Shown: positions 33,615 to 42,971 of the stretch, in pieces | How positions within the stretch are numbered: position 1 is the first letter of the stretch | Layout: each line of letters begins with the position of its first letter | From: Streptococcus sp. zg-86 | GTDB lineage: Bacteria > Bacillota > Bacilli > Lactobacillales > Streptococcaceae | Direction: 5' to 3' | NCBI RefSeq assembly: GCF_017639855.1 | Contig: NZ_CP072115.1 | Location: forward strand, 248,001-312,000 | Length of the DNA: 64,000 bases | The notes under the pieces: model-generated | What the model saw: the letters and a program-made list of their open reading frames with translations, nothing else | Told to the model about the DNA's origin: nothing | The model's database searches: none | Position numbers and translations under genes: made by a program

Positions 33615-34698
33615 ACCGACAACCATTCAGGTTGATTTAGCAGCTATTTCAGAGAATCTAGAGCAAGTCAGACAAGGATTGCCCAATCAGCCACAGGTTT
33701 TTGCGGTCGTTAAGGCTAATGCCTACGGCCACGGAGCTGTTGCAGTTGCCAGGCATTTGGAGAATCAGGTAGATGGGTTTTGTGTGTCCAATATGGACGA
33801 GGCGCTGGAATTACGACAAGCAGGGGTTGCTCAACCAGTATTGATATTAGGAATTATACCCGTAGAAGCGGTGCCTCTTGCTATTTCAGAAAAGATTATG
33901 GTGACAGTAGCTAGTCTTGAATGGATACAATTGCTCTTACAACAAGGTATTTCCTTACACGGTTTGCAGGTTCATTTGAAAATAGATACCGGTATGGGGC
34001 GGATTGGTTTTAGGGATAGTCAATCCCTCAATCAAGCCATGGATGAGTTGAGGCAACATGGTGTCACAATCGAAGGAGTATTCACTCATTTTGCGACGGC
34101 TGATGAGAAAGATGACCGTCAATTTCAGTCACAATTAGTGCGATTTAAGGAGCTGATTTCAGAGTTGAACCAAGTGCCATCCTGCATTCATGCTAGTAAT
34201 TCAGCCACTAGTATTTGGCATGCGGATACGGTCTTTACGATGGTGCGACTAGGAAATATCTTGTATGGTCTGAATCCGAGTGGTCATGCTCTAGATTTGC
34301 CCTACTCTATTCAGCCGGCCTTACGATTAACCTCTGAATTGGTTCATGTGAAAGAAGTAGAAGCAGGAACTAGTATCGGATATGGTGCGACCTATCATAG
34401 TGAACAAAGAGAATACATTGGTACGATTCCAATCGGCTATGCAGATGGTTTTTTCCGTGCTATGCAGGGCTTTTCACTGTTAGTAGAAGGTGAATATTGT
34501 CCGGTTGTTGGCCGTGTCTCCATGGATCAAATTACGGTGCGTTTGCCGAAAAATTATCCTTTAGGAACCCCTGTTACGCTCATTGGTGTCAGTGGTGATA
34601 GATCAATAGAGGTACAGGATTGGGCGGATTATCTCAAAACGATTAACTATGAGGTAGTTTGTAGCTTGTCAGATCGGATTCCTCGCTATTATGATTAA
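33595..34698 (+). CDS. alr: Alanine racemase
   Basis: The 367-residue PLP enzyme makes D-alanine for peptidoglycan and teichoic acid decoration. The PLP lysine is in AVVKANAYGHGAV near residue 39, and the catalytic tyrosine in SIGYGATY near 259. The conserved RISMDQ-like block (GRVSMDQITVRLP) follows near residue 303. The length is standard. It starts inside acpS. A terminator follows, so this transcription unit is acpS-alr. Confidence 0.95.
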   Translation: MRASIHRPTTIQVDLAAISENLEQVRQGLPNQPQVFAVVKANAYGHGAVAVARHLENQVDGFCVSNMDEALELRQAGVAQPVLILGIIPVEAVPLAISEKIMVTVASLEWIQLLLQQGISLHGLQVHLKIDTGMGRIGFRDSQSLNQAMDELRQHGVTIEGVFTHFATADEKDDRQFQSQLVRFKELISELNQVPSCIHASNSATSIWHADTVFTMVRLGNILYGLNPSGHALDLPYSIQPALRLTSELVHVKEVEAGTSIGYGATYHSEQREYIGTIPIGYADGFFRAMQGFSLLVEGEYCPVVGRVSMDQITVRLPKNYPLGTPVTLIGVSGDRSIEVQDWADYLKTINYEVVCSLSDRIPRYYD

Positions 34699-34704
34699 AA
34701 GAGA

Positions 34705-34738
34705 GCTGCTGTTTGTAAGATGGAAACAGCAGTTTTTG
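34705..34738 (+). terminator. Terminator after alr
   Basis: CTGCTGTTT and AAACAGCAG form a 9-bp stem followed by TTTTTG. Confidence 0.88.
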
Positions 34739-34812
34739 TCTGTCTAGATTTCAGTAGGAAGGTGCTTTCTTTTTATTTTATTATAGGTGGATAAGTTAGT
34801 TATTTTAGTATG

Positions 34813-35133
34813 ATATTCGTCAACAATCGGCTTCTTTCGTTGTTAACTCATCTTGCTTCAACAGTCCGGCGGACTGTTGAAGGTTGGAAATAAGGATTAC
34901 GTCATAATCCTCAGCTAGCATTAGTTCGAACTAGTGGTTCAGTGGAGACGAGCTATGCTCGCTCTATTTCTTACCTTCCACAATTCTCAATTGTAAGGGG
35001 CGAGCTGCACTCTTTCTATTTCCAGCCTTCCACAATTCTCAATTGCAAGGGGCGAGCTACGCTCTTTCTATTTCCAGCCTTCCACAATTCTCAATTGTGG
35101 AAGCTAGTCAGATTTTGATTTTGATAGAGTATT
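34813..35133 (+). repeat. BOX-like element with three B modules
   Basis: The left end ATATTCGTCAACAATC is followed by the hairpin CAACAGTCCGGCGGACTGTTG, then GGATTACGTCATAATCC and AGTTCGAACT. Three copies of the B module then follow, each with CGAGCTNNGCTC and ACAATTCTCAATTG. The element finishes with AGTCAGATTTTGATTTTG and GAGTAT. It lies in the alr-nagA gap and overlaps no gene. Confidence 0.85.
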
Positions 35134-35225
35134 AGGTGGATCTTGTTCTGTCTGCTTCGTTGAAATGGCCAAGAGGGAATTGTCTTTTTAGTGTCAGAAA
35201 AAGCTAGCTAGGATTGAGAAATAAC

Positions 35226-35275
35226 TTGACAATTTGCGAAAAGGTGAGTACAATAAAGGGGAGAGGTTATAACCA
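35226..35275 (+). promoter_or_regulatory. nagA promoter and downstream palindrome
   Basis: TTGACA (35226-35231) and TACAAT (35249-35254) are 17 bp apart. The palindrome GGTTATAACC (35266-35275) lies at about the transcription start. It could be an operator, for example for a GntR-type NagR, but it does not clearly match a known site. Confidence 0.65.
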
Positions 35276-35330
35276 GTTTTCGGTTAATATGTTAATTTAG
35301 TAGAATCGAGTCTTTTAGAAAGGAGACAAC

Positions 35331-36479
35331 ATGGCACATTATATTTTTGCAAAATCCATTATCTTGTCAGATCAAGAGGTAGAAAATGCCTATTTAGAGA
35401 TTACAGATGATGGTCAATTTGGTGAGATTGTGACGGAAAAACCAGAAGGAACAATTGTAGATTATTCAGACTATCATATTGGCCCTGGTCTAGTGGATAC
35501 CCATATCCATGGCTATGCTTCGTATGACGTTATGGACAATGATTTTGAAGGGATTAAGGTGATTTCAGAGGGGCTCTTGTCTTGTGGTGTTACTTCTTGG
35601 TTACCAACAACCTTAACCGATTCAACAGAGAATTTGGATGCGGTTTGTGAAACCATTGGTCGCCATGCAGGTGAAGAAACGGGAGCAAAAATTCAAGGTA
35701 TTTTCCTAGAGGGACCGTTCTTTACTGAGAAATACAAGGGTGCACAAAATCCTAAGTATATGGGGGATCCGTCTGTTGAGAAATTGGACAAATGGCACCG
35801 TTTATCAGAAGGCTTGGTCAATAAGATTGCGATTGCTCCAGAACGTGATGGAGTAGAGGAATTTATCCACTTTGCTAATGAGAAAAAGATTCATACTGCC
35901 CTTGCCCACAGTGATGCAACCTATGATCAAGCTAAAAAGGCAGTTGAAGCAGGGGCCAATATCTTCGTCCATGTTTACAATGGGATGAGTGGGCTTCATC
36001 ATAGAGAACCAGGCATGGTCGGTGCGGCGCTTGATTTAGAAAATGTCTTTGCTGAGGTTATCTGTGATGGTCACCATGTCCATCCAGCAGCAGTAGATAT
36101 TGTGTTGAAAGCGCGTGGGGTAGAAGAAACAGTTCTCATTACTGACTGTATGCGTGCAGGAGGCCAAGGGGAAGGAGATTCTCGTTTGGGTGAATTTGAG
36201 GTTGTGGTCAAAGACGGAACAGCTCGTTTGAAACATAATGGTAGTCTGGCAGGTTCTATCTTGGAATTGATTCAGGCAGTAGAACATATTGTAGAATGGG
36301 GCTTGGCAAGTTTACCAGATGCTGTCCGTATGGCGTCACTTGCCCCAGCAAAATCTGTCAACATTGATCATGTATGTGGACAAATTGTAGCAGGTCGGGC
36401 AGCGGACTTCATTGTGGTTGATGATGAAGGCCACTTACAGGCTACGTATTTAGATGGTGTGAAACGCTTTGGTGTCTAG
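35331..36479 (+). CDS. nagA: N-acetylglucosamine-6-phosphate deacetylase
   Basis: The 382-residue amidohydrolase yields glucosamine-6-phosphate and acetate in amino-sugar use and cell-wall recycling. The metal-site HIHGYASYDVMD (about 56-67), FLEGPFF near residue 124, ALAHSDATYDQA near 195, HVYNGMSGLHHREPG near 214 and LITDCMRAGG are diagnostic. It is monocistronic by appearance, 83 bp before lacD. nagB is not in the window. Confidence 0.95.
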   Translation: MAHYIFAKSIILSDQEVENAYLEITDDGQFGEIVTEKPEGTIVDYSDYHIGPGLVDTHIHGYASYDVMDNDFEGIKVISEGLLSCGVTSWLPTTLTDSTENLDAVCETIGRHAGEETGAKIQGIFLEGPFFTEKYKGAQNPKYMGDPSVEKLDKWHRLSEGLVNKIAIAPERDGVEEFIHFANEKKIHTALAHSDATYDQAKKAVEAGANIFVHVYNGMSGLHHREPGMVGAALDLENVFAEVICDGHHVHPAAVDIVLKARGVEETVLITDCMRAGGQGEGDSRLGEFEVVVKDGTARLKHNGSLAGSILELIQAVEHIVEWGLASLPDAVRMASLAPAKSVNIDHVCGQIVAGRAADFIVVDDEGHLQATYLDGVKRFGV

Positions 36480-36562
36480 CCTGTTCTTTGATATCTAACG
36501 GCAATTCAATTGGCGAAAGCTAAAATAATGAATGATATTCTATTTTATCTAGGAGGAAGATA

Positions 36563-37561
36563 ATGGAAAAATTACAACTTTCACAGGCTAAGTATGATCA
36601 TTTAGTTCGTCTATCCAATGATGAAAAAGTGATTGCAGCCCTCGCAATTGACCAACGTGGTGCCTTGAAACGGCTCTTGTCGGCAGCGGCAGATGCTGAT
36701 TTTGGAGATGAGATTTTGGTTGATTTCAAAAAAGTCATTTCAAGTGATTTGACTCAGTATGCAAGCTCTATCTTACTGGATGCGGAATATGGTGTACCAG
36801 CTTCAGAATTGCGCCATCCAGATTGTGGGTTTATTGCGGCTTATGAGAAAACAGGATATGATGCGTCAACACCAGGTCGCTTACCAGACTTGCTTCCAAA
36901 TTGGTCTGCAAAACGGATCAAAGAATTGGGTGCAGATGCGGTGAAAATCTTGCTTTACTATGATGTAGATGATAAGCCAGAAATTAACGATATCAAGCAT
37001 GCCTGGATCGAACGAATCGGTAGCGAGTGTATTGCTGAAGATATTCCATACTTTGTGGAAATCTTGACCTATGATGCTAGCGATATGGATGTGACATCTC
37101 GTGAATATGCAGCCTTGAAACCTCATAAAGTAAATGGTGCGATGCGTGAATTTAGCAAGGCTCGCTACAATGCTGATGTCTTGAAGGTGGAAGTTCCAGT
37201 TAATATGAACTTTGTGGAAGGCTATACGGATCAAGAACCTGTTTATAGCCTAGAAGAAGCAAAAGCATACTTTAAAGAACAAGCAGAAGCAACTCATCTA
37301 CCATTTATCTTCTTGAGTGCGGGTGTATCCGCTAAACTCTTCCAAGAAACACTTGTGGTAGCTAAAGAAGCAGGTTCTAGCTTTAATGGTGTGCTGTGTG
37401 GTCGTGCAACATGGAAAGATGCAGTGGCTGTCTTTGCGAAAGAAGGAGAAGCTGCGGCTAAGGCATGGTTGGCAGACCAAGGTCGTCAGAATATGGAAGA
37501 ATTGAATGGTGTCCTTGAAACGACTGCAAGTTCTTGGCTTGATAAAGTAGAAGTCAAGTAA
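36563..37561 (+). CDS. lacD: Tagatose-1,6-diphosphate aldolase (LacD family)
   Basis: The 332-residue class I aldolase forms a Schiff base and cleaves tagatose-1,6-bisphosphate, and often other ketohexose bisphosphates, into triose phosphates. Family identification rests on VIAALAIDQRGALKRLL, ILLDAEYGVPASE, DAVKILLYYDVDD (Schiff-base lysine near residue 130) and FLSAGVSAKLFQETL. The usual partners lacA, lacB, lacC and a lactose or galactose PTS are absent. The neighbour nagA suggests use for another sugar or a regulatory role, as described for LacD.1 in S. pyogenes; both are inferred. Confidence 0.93.
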   Translation: MEKLQLSQAKYDHLVRLSNDEKVIAALAIDQRGALKRLLSAAADADFGDEILVDFKKVISSDLTQYASSILLDAEYGVPASELRHPDCGFIAAYEKTGYDASTPGRLPDLLPNWSAKRIKELGADAVKILLYYDVDDKPEINDIKHAWIERIGSECIAEDIPYFVEILTYDASDMDVTSREYAALKPHKVNGAMREFSKARYNADVLKVEVPVNMNFVEGYTDQEPVYSLEEAKAYFKEQAEATHLPFIFLSAGVSAKLFQETLVVAKEAGSSFNGVLCGRATWKDAVAVFAKEGEAAAKAWLADQGRQNMEELNGVLETTASSWLDKVEVK

Positions 37562-37581
37562 CGTTCTATATAAAATAAAGT

Positions 37582-37617
37582 AAAAAAATCCAACTCTCAT
37601 GTCAGAGTTGGATTTTT
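37582..37617. terminator. Bidirectional terminator between lacD and aspartokinase
   Basis: AAAAATCCAACTCT and AGAGTTGGATTTTT form a long stem with A and T tracts on both sides, suiting the convergent genes. Confidence 0.9.
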
Positions 37618-37630
37618 AGTCAGGATAGAT

Positions 37631-38992
37631 TTACCCAAAAAAGGCTGCATACAAGGCTTTGAGGGCTTTTTCTTTTTCTTCGGTTTTGATAGCGAATAGG
37701 ACAGATACTTCGCTAGCACCTTGAGAAATCATGGTCAAGTTGACATTTTCTTGAGAGAGGGCAGCTGTTGCGGTAGCTGTTACCCCGACATGACTCTTCA
37801 TGTTTTCACCAACAATCATGATAATCGACAGGCCATGTTCTATTTCTGCCTTGTCGACTTCTAGTTTAGAAGTGAGCTGACGGAGGATTTCTTCTTCCTT
37901 GATTGGTGTTAATTCACGGCTGCGCAAAACAAGTGAGAGGTCATCAATTCCAGTTGGCATATGTTCCCAACGAATATTGAGGTCTTCGAGGATGTTTAGG
38001 ACTTTCCGGCCAAAACCGACTTCTCGGTTCATCAAGTATTTCGACATATTGATGCTGACAAAGCCGTCATCTGCTGCGATTCCGACAACTGGTAAGGTAT
38101 GGTCGCTATGTTTGAGTACAATACGTGTACCAGGGTGGTCAGGGTTATTGGTGTTTTTAATGACGAGCGGAATGCGACCACGGTAGGCAGGAAGTAGGGC
38201 TTCGTCGTGAAGGACAGAGAATCCAGCATAGGCCAACTCCCGCATTTCACGATAGGTCAATTCCTTGATAGAATGTGGATTGTGGATGATTCCAGGGTGA
38301 GCAGCAAAAATACCGTCAACATCTGTAAAGTTCTCATAGAGATCAGCCTTAACACCAGCAGCAACGATAGAACCAGTAATATCTGATCCACCACGAGAGA
38401 AGGTACAGATTTGGTTATCAACTGTTACCCCAAAGAATCCAGGAATGACAAGGACTTCGTCTGCCTTGTTCAATTCTTCGATTTTATCGTAGCTAGAAGG
38501 CAAAATGCGTGCATTCCCAGGTTCTGAACTAACAATGATACCTGCTTTTTTAGGGTGAATATAGCGGGCAGGAACGCCTTTATAGGTGAAATATTCGGCA
38601 ACTAATTTGGCATTATTATCTTCTCCTGCTGCTAAAAAAGCATCATAGAGAAAGTCATTGTCTTCAATTGGTAGTGTTGCCAGTCCCAGAATGCTATCTG
38701 TGATTTTTTTCATGCATTTTCCTGGGAAATCTAGCTCCTCCACCATGGCTTGATAGCGATTGATAATCCATTCTTGGCTAGCAGAAACATCTTTACCGTC
38801 TATGTATTCCTTGTAATATTTAATAAGGGCATCGGTTACCTTAGTGTCGTTACTATCTCGTTTACCGGGAGCAGATACGACAATGAATCGACGTTCTGAA
38901 TCTGCTTGGACAATAGCGAATACTTTTTCAAGTTGGGTAGCTGATGCGAGAGAACTACCGCCAAATTTGGTCACTTTCATAGAAATTTTCAA
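37631..38992 (-). CDS. Aspartate kinase
   Basis: The 453-residue enzyme phosphorylates aspartate, the first step towards lysine, threonine, methionine and diaminopimelate. The N-terminus MKISMKVTKFGGSSLASATQ has the KFGGSS substrate motif. The FSRGGSDITGS nucleotide-binding motif is near residue 206, and the C-terminal third carries two ACT domains (VGFGRKVLNILEDLNIRW and VGVTATATAALSQENVNL) expected to bind a feedback amino acid. No homoserine dehydrogenase domain is fused. It is a single minus-strand gene; ATG with GGAG upstream. lysC or thrA would both be used for it in streptococci, so no symbol is given. Confidence 0.92.
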   Translation of the reverse strand: MKISMKVTKFGGSSLASATQLEKVFAIVQADSERRFIVVSAPGKRDSNDTKVTDALIKYYKEYIDGKDVSASQEWIINRYQAMVEELDFPGKCMKKITDSILGLATLPIEDNDFLYDAFLAAGEDNNAKLVAEYFTYKGVPARYIHPKKAGIIVSSEPGNARILPSSYDKIEELNKADEVLVIPGFFGVTVDNQICTFSRGGSDITGSIVAAGVKADLYENFTDVDGIFAAHPGIIHNPHSIKELTYREMRELAYAGFSVLHDEALLPAYRGRIPLVIKNTNNPDHPGTRIVLKHSDHTLPVVGIAADDGFVSINMSKYLMNREVGFGRKVLNILEDLNIRWEHMPTGIDDLSLVLRSRELTPIKEEEILRQLTSKLEVDKAEIEHGLSIIMIVGENMKSHVGVTATATAALSQENVNLTMISQGASEVSVLFAIKTEEKEKALKALYAAFFG

Positions 38993-39120
38993 TCTCCTTT
39001 TATACTTTTCATCATTATAGCAAAAACTACTACGCTTGTCAGTAGACTTTGTGCGAAATTTTTTGAATGTTCTGATTTATGTTATAATAACAGTTAAAAG
39101 ATTGAGAAAAGGAGTAGCAG

Positions 39121-39759
39121 ATGACCTATAAAGGAATTATTTTTGATATGGACGGTGTTTTATTTCAGACAGAGCACTTCTATTATCAACGACGGGCTGA
39201 TTTTTTGGCGACAAAAGGTTTATCGGTTGCTCATTTAGACCCTGCTATTTTTGTAGGAGGAAGAGTGAACCAGGTCTGGAAGTTGGTCTTGCAAGATGAC
39301 GATGATAAGTGGGATATTCAAGCTTTAGAAGAAGAATACAGGCAGTACAAAGAAGGGCGACCAACGCCCTACGGCGATTCTCTCTTTCCAGATGTGTCAA
39401 AGGTATTGTCTTATCTAAGGGAACAGAAAATAGAGTTAGCTCTTGCTTCGAATACCAATCGTAGGGAGATTGAGCGAGCCTTGACAGAAGCAGGGATTTA
39501 TTCATATTTTTCCTATATTTTTTCTGGGATAGAATGCCGTGCCTGTAAGCCGGATCCTGAAGTCTATGAAAAAGCCTGTGCTGCGCTAGGATTTGCTAAA
39601 TCCGAAATCCTAGTGATTGAAGATAGCCCCAAGGGAATTGAGGCAGGGAAAGCTGCAGGTCTTACTGTTTGGGCGATTCGAGACAAAGAATTCGATTTGG
39701 ATCAGTCACAAGCAGATGATTTTTTAGACAGTTTGAGTGACTTGTATGATAAGTTGTGA
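39121..39759 (+). CDS. HAD-superfamily phosphatase, beta-phosphoglucomutase-like
   Basis: The 212-residue protein has HAD motif I in IIFDMDGVLF (nucleophile Asp9), motif II in LALASNT near residue 108, Lys in CRACKPDPEVYEKA (motif III) near 137 and motif IV in ILVIEDSPKGIEAG near 159. The helical cap between residues 15 and 80 places it in subfamily I. Such enzymes hydrolyse sugar phosphates or phosphoglycolate, or act as beta-phosphoglucomutases; the substrate cannot be told. It is divergent from aspartokinase. Its TGA stop lies within a repeat fragment. Confidence 0.85.
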   Translation: MTYKGIIFDMDGVLFQTEHFYYQRRADFLATKGLSVAHLDPAIFVGGRVNQVWKLVLQDDDDKWDIQALEEEYRQYKEGRPTPYGDSLFPDVSKVLSYLREQKIELALASNTNRREIERALTEAGIYSYFSYIFSGIECRACKPDPEVYEKACAALGFAKSEILVIEDSPKGIEAGKAAGLTVWAIRDKEFDLDQSQADDFLDSLSDLYDKL

Positions 39760-40030
39760 GTGGGACTCAATCGTAATTTCGTAGAAATCAATTTTGTCAA
39801 ATTCGCTTTCTAATTTCTAGGCTCAAGTATTAACAGTCCACTGGACTGTCCTCGCCCCTTGCAATTGAGAATTGTGACAGGTTGGAAATAGGGCTAGAAA
39901 AGAAATGTTCGCTAGCATCTTCTAATAGAATGTTGATTTATCAGCATTTTACAAACCAGACAATCCTCGCTTTTTGATTTCCAAGCCCAGGTATCAATAG
40001 TCACTCCCCTAACTATTGATATACGCTAAA
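39756..40030 (+). repeat. Mosaic of repeat fragments after the HAD gene
   Basis: The stretch joins a GAGTGGGACTCAATC block with hairpin ATTTCGTAGAAAT, a piece of the AACAGTCCACTGGACTGT hairpin, a B-like CCCCTTGCAATTGAGAATTG and the segment with TACAAACCAGACAATCCTCG also found near 19700. From 40031 to 40193 I see no feature that I can name. Confidence 0.7.
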
Positions 40031-40193
40031 CTGTTAAATCTACAAAAATAATGAAGTCAGGGACTTTTTATACGTAATCTTCCTAGATTACATTCTTTTG
40101 TGGGTGAGAACGAAGTCACCATGAATGTTTGTCCCAAGTTGTCCCAAGCTCTTACGATTATCTAAGCTAGAAGACAATCCGCTAATCGCTAGT

Positions 40194-40500
40194 TATAGTG
40201 GATTGAGAACTGAACACGGACTAAGAGCTGTGTAAAAAAGAGACGCAGATGTTCCAGCTTTAGCTGGTTACAGTTGAGGCTCCCTTTAGGGATAGATTTC
40301 CTTGTGTTGATCGAACACATCGTCAATCTCCTATCTTACCGTAGCTGTTACGAGCTTGCTCGTTCTACAGATACGGATGCCCTATGGGTATACTTTGCTC
40401 TTGATGTCCTTTGTAATAGGATAAAGCAAGGAGCTGCAGATAGAACTGGCGTTCATCAAAGCGACTTAATGATGTCCTAACCTTTATTCCATTCACTATA
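40194..40500 (+). repeat. TATAGTG-ended repeat, long form
   Basis: The left end TATAGTGGATTGAGAA and right end TTCCATTCACTATA are imperfect inverted repeats. The interior includes the hairpin GAGCTTGCTC and the blocks GCTGCAGATAGAACTGGCG and CAAAGCGACTTAATGATGTC. It shares ends with 51788-51880, 58078-58724 and 61414-61575. An open frame of 68 codons inside it is shared repeat sequence, not a gene. Confidence 0.8.
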
Positions 40501-40590
40501 TCTTTTTCGGCTGTCACACTAGGGACAGTTTTTTCTGAAAGAATTTGTGATAGAATAGCTCCAATACTTTTAAGATAAAAGGAGTAGCAG

Positions 40591-41382
40591 ATGACCTACG
40601 TTACCATTCGTTATGAAGTTAAAAATCGCCTTGCTAGACTGACCTTGTGTCGTCCAGAAGTCTCAAATGGCTTTAATATTCCCATGTGTGAGGAAATCTT
40701 AGATGCTATTGAAAAAGCAAGTTTGGCAGAGGAAGTTGCGGTTCTCATTATCCAAGCAGAAGGAACAGTTTTTTCAGTTGGTGGAGATTTGGTCGAAATG
40801 AAGCGAGCGGTGGATGAAGACGATATTGCCTCTTTAGTTCGCATCGCAGAGTTGGTCAACCGGATTTCCTTTGCAATAAAGAAATGTCCAAAGCCAGTCA
40901 TCATGTTGACAGACGGTGCGGTAGCGGGCGCGGCAGCCAATATGGCAGTTGCAGCTGATTTTGTCATTGCTTCAGATAAGACAAGGTTTATCCAAGCTTT
41001 TGTAGGAGTTGGTCTAGTACCTGATGCGGGCGGCTTATTTCTCTTGAGTCGCAGTATTGGCACGACTCGCGCGAGTCAATTGGCCATGACAGGAGAAAGC
41101 CTTACAGCAGAAAAAGCCTATGATTATGGACTTGTCTACCGAGTGGTAGAGCAGGAAAAAATGGAAAAGACCTGTCAACAATTGGTCAAACGTCTCTTGC
41201 GCCATTCTCCAAATTCCTACCGTGCGATCAAAGAATTGATGTGGAAAAGTGAGTTTGAGCAGTGGGAAGCATACACTCGGTTGGAGCTGGACTTGCAACG
41301 AGAACTTGCCTTTAAAGAGGATTTTAAGGAAGGAGTTCGGGCGCATTTTGACAGACGGAGACCTCAATTTACAGGTAAATAA
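40591..41382 (+). CDS. fabM: trans-2-decenoyl-ACP isomerase FabM
   Basis: The 263-residue enoyl-CoA hydratase/isomerase-fold protein forms oxyanion-hole motifs in FSVGGDLVEMK near residue 57 and GAVAGAAANMAVAADF near residue 109. In streptococci the family member heading the fab cluster isomerises trans-2 to cis-3-decenoyl-ACP and so starts unsaturated fatty acid synthesis in place of FabA. The position immediately upstream of fabT supports this over a degradative hydratase. The start ATG has AAAGGAG upstream. It probably has its own promoter (TAGAAT near 40551). Confidence 0.9.
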   Translation: MTYVTIRYEVKNRLARLTLCRPEVSNGFNIPMCEEILDAIEKASLAEEVAVLIIQAEGTVFSVGGDLVEMKRAVDEDDIASLVRIAELVNRISFAIKKCPKPVIMLTDGAVAGAAANMAVAADFVIASDKTRFIQAFVGVGLVPDAGGLFLLSRSIGTTRASQLAMTGESLTAEKAYDYGLVYRVVEQEKMEKTCQQLVKRLLRHSPNSYRAIKELMWKSEFEQWEAYTRLELDLQRELAFKEDFKEGVRAHFDRRRPQFTGK

Positions 41383-41438
41383 TGTCTTGTTTTGGATAGG
41401 GATAGTTCCATAGTTGCTATCCGATGTAACAGAAAATA

Positions 41439-41482
41439 TTTGACAATCAAACTAATTTATCGTATACTTTGAGAGTCAAAGT
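41439..41482 (+). promoter_or_regulatory. fabT promoter with two FabT-like palindromes
   Basis: TTGACA (41440-41445) and TATACT (41463-41468) are 17 bp apart. TTTGACAATCAAA overlaps the -35, and the perfect palindrome ACTTTGAGAGTCAAAGT (41466-41482) lies at the -10 and start region. Both resemble the FabT site, which has TTTGATTATCAAA at its core, so autoregulation by FabT bound to acyl-ACP is likely. Confidence 0.8.
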
Positions 41483-41502
41483 ATGTGAGGAGGCATTCAA
41501 TT

Positions 41503-41937
41503 GTGGAAGAAGCAAAGATAAATGAATATCTGACTGCAATCTTTAATAATGTATTGATTATTGAAGAAACCAGCCTGCGCGGTAGTCGTTTTAAGGATAT
41601 TTCAATCAAGGAAATGCACACGATTGATGTCATTGGTGACAGAGAAGGTGTAACTCCTAGTCATGTAGCCCGTTCTTTGATGGTCACACTCGGTACAGTA
41701 ACAACCAGTTTGAATAATTTGGAACGAAAAGGCTATATTGAACGGGTTAGATCAACTAGAGATCGCCGTGTGATTCATCTTCATTTGACAAAAAAAGGGA
41801 GATTGGTCTATCGATTGCACCAACGCTTTCACAAAGAAATGGTGCGCCAAATTACCTCAGATATGGATGAAGCCGAATATAAGGTCATGAAAAAGGGCCT
41901 CTTGAAACTCTATCATTTCTTGGAGGACTTAAAATGA
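41503..41937 (+). CDS. fabT: Fatty acid synthesis repressor FabT (MarR family)
   Basis: The product has 144 residues if translated from GTG 41503, which lies 9 nt after AGGAGG; an upstream in-frame GTG at 41485 would place the ribosome binding site inside the coding region. The winged helix is visible from ISIKEMHTIDVIG through TPSHVARSLMVTLGTVTTSL to ERVRSTRDRRVIHLHLT. FabT represses the fab genes when long-chain acyl-ACP accumulates, often from FakA-activated exogenous fatty acids. It overlaps fabH by four bases (ATGA). Confidence 0.93.
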   Translation: MEEAKINEYLTAIFNNVLIIEETSLRGSRFKDISIKEMHTIDVIGDREGVTPSHVARSLMVTLGTVTTSLNNLERKGYIERVRSTRDRRVIHLHLTKKGRLVYRLHQRFHKEMVRQITSDMDEAEYKVMKKGLLKLYHFLEDLK

Positions 41938-42911
41938 CGAGCTTTGCAAAAATCAGTCATGTAGCCCATTATGTTCCTAAGCAAGTCATTGAAAATAATC
42001 AATTGGTGCAGCTAATGGATACGAGTGATGAATGGATTGCCTCTCGGACTGGGATTCGCAGACGCCATATCACAAGGAATGAGGATACGAGTGATTTAGC
42101 CACACAAGTAGCAAAGCAGTTGCTGCAAAAGAGTGGCTATGCTCCAGAAACGATTGATTTTATTATCCTTGCAACGATTACACCCGACTCTGCTATGCCG
42201 TCAACAGCAGCACGAGTTCAGGCCAATATTTGTGCAAGTCAAGCCTTTGCCTATGATTTGGTTGCAGCTTGTTCAGGCTTTGTCTTTGCTTTATCAACTG
42301 CTGAAAAGTTGATTGCTTCGGGTCGATACAAAAGAGGGATGGTCATTGGTGCAGAAACACTTTCCAAAACCCTTGATTGGTCAGATAGAAGCACGGCTGT
42401 TCTCTTTGGAGATGGTGCAGGAGGTGTCCTCTTAGATGTGGCAGAGCAACTGCATTTTCTAGGGGAAATTCATCGGACAGATGGTAGCAGAGGAATGGAT
42501 TTACAATCGGGTGTGTTAGGACTTTCATCTCCTTTTTCAGAAACAAGTGTTCCTCATCCCTATCTGAAAATGGAAGGGCGCTCTATCTTTGAATTTGCGC
42601 TGCGAGATGTGACCAAGACCATACAAGACTTGCTCATCAGTCACGATTTATCAGATGATGAGATTGATTATTATTTATTACATCAGGCCAATCGACGGAT
42701 TTTGGAAAAAATGGCTAAGAAATTAGGCAGTCATCTAGCGAAATTTCCAGCCAATATGGCCGAGTATGGCAATACCAGCGCAGCAAGTATTCCGATTTTA
42801 CTATCGGAGTGTGTAGAACAGGGTAGCATTCTCCTTGACGGCAGCCAAACTTTGGTGATGAGTGGATTTGGCGGAGGCCTCACTTGGGGAGCTATTCTAT
42901 TAAAACTTTAG
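41934..42911 (+). CDS. fabH: Beta-ketoacyl-ACP synthase III
   Basis: The 325-residue enzyme condenses acetyl-CoA with malonyl-ACP to begin each acyl chain. The catalytic cysteine is in DLVAACSGFVFAL near residue 112, the histidine in LLHQANRRI near 248 and the asparagine in YGNTSAASIPI near 278. TGIRRRHI near the N-terminus is also typical. It starts on the fabT stop codon, so the two are translationally coupled. Confidence 0.95.
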   Translation: MTSFAKISHVAHYVPKQVIENNQLVQLMDTSDEWIASRTGIRRRHITRNEDTSDLATQVAKQLLQKSGYAPETIDFIILATITPDSAMPSTAARVQANICASQAFAYDLVAACSGFVFALSTAEKLIASGRYKRGMVIGAETLSKTLDWSDRSTAVLFGDGAGGVLLDVAEQLHFLGEIHRTDGSRGMDLQSGVLGLSSPFSETSVPHPYLKMEGRSIFEFALRDVTKTIQDLLISHDLSDDEIDYYLLHQANRRILEKMAKKLGSHLAKFPANMAEYGNTSAASIPILLSECVEQGSILLDGSQTLVMSGFGGGLTWGAILLKL

Positions 42912-42971
42912 TTAATGGACTGTTTTTACAGTTATTAAAAAATTTTATATTTTCTTTAAAGGAGAACTATC

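Noticed and set aside
40274..40480. 68-codon ORF before fabM
   Set aside because: It lies wholly inside a TATAG-ended repeat whose other copies do not keep the frame.
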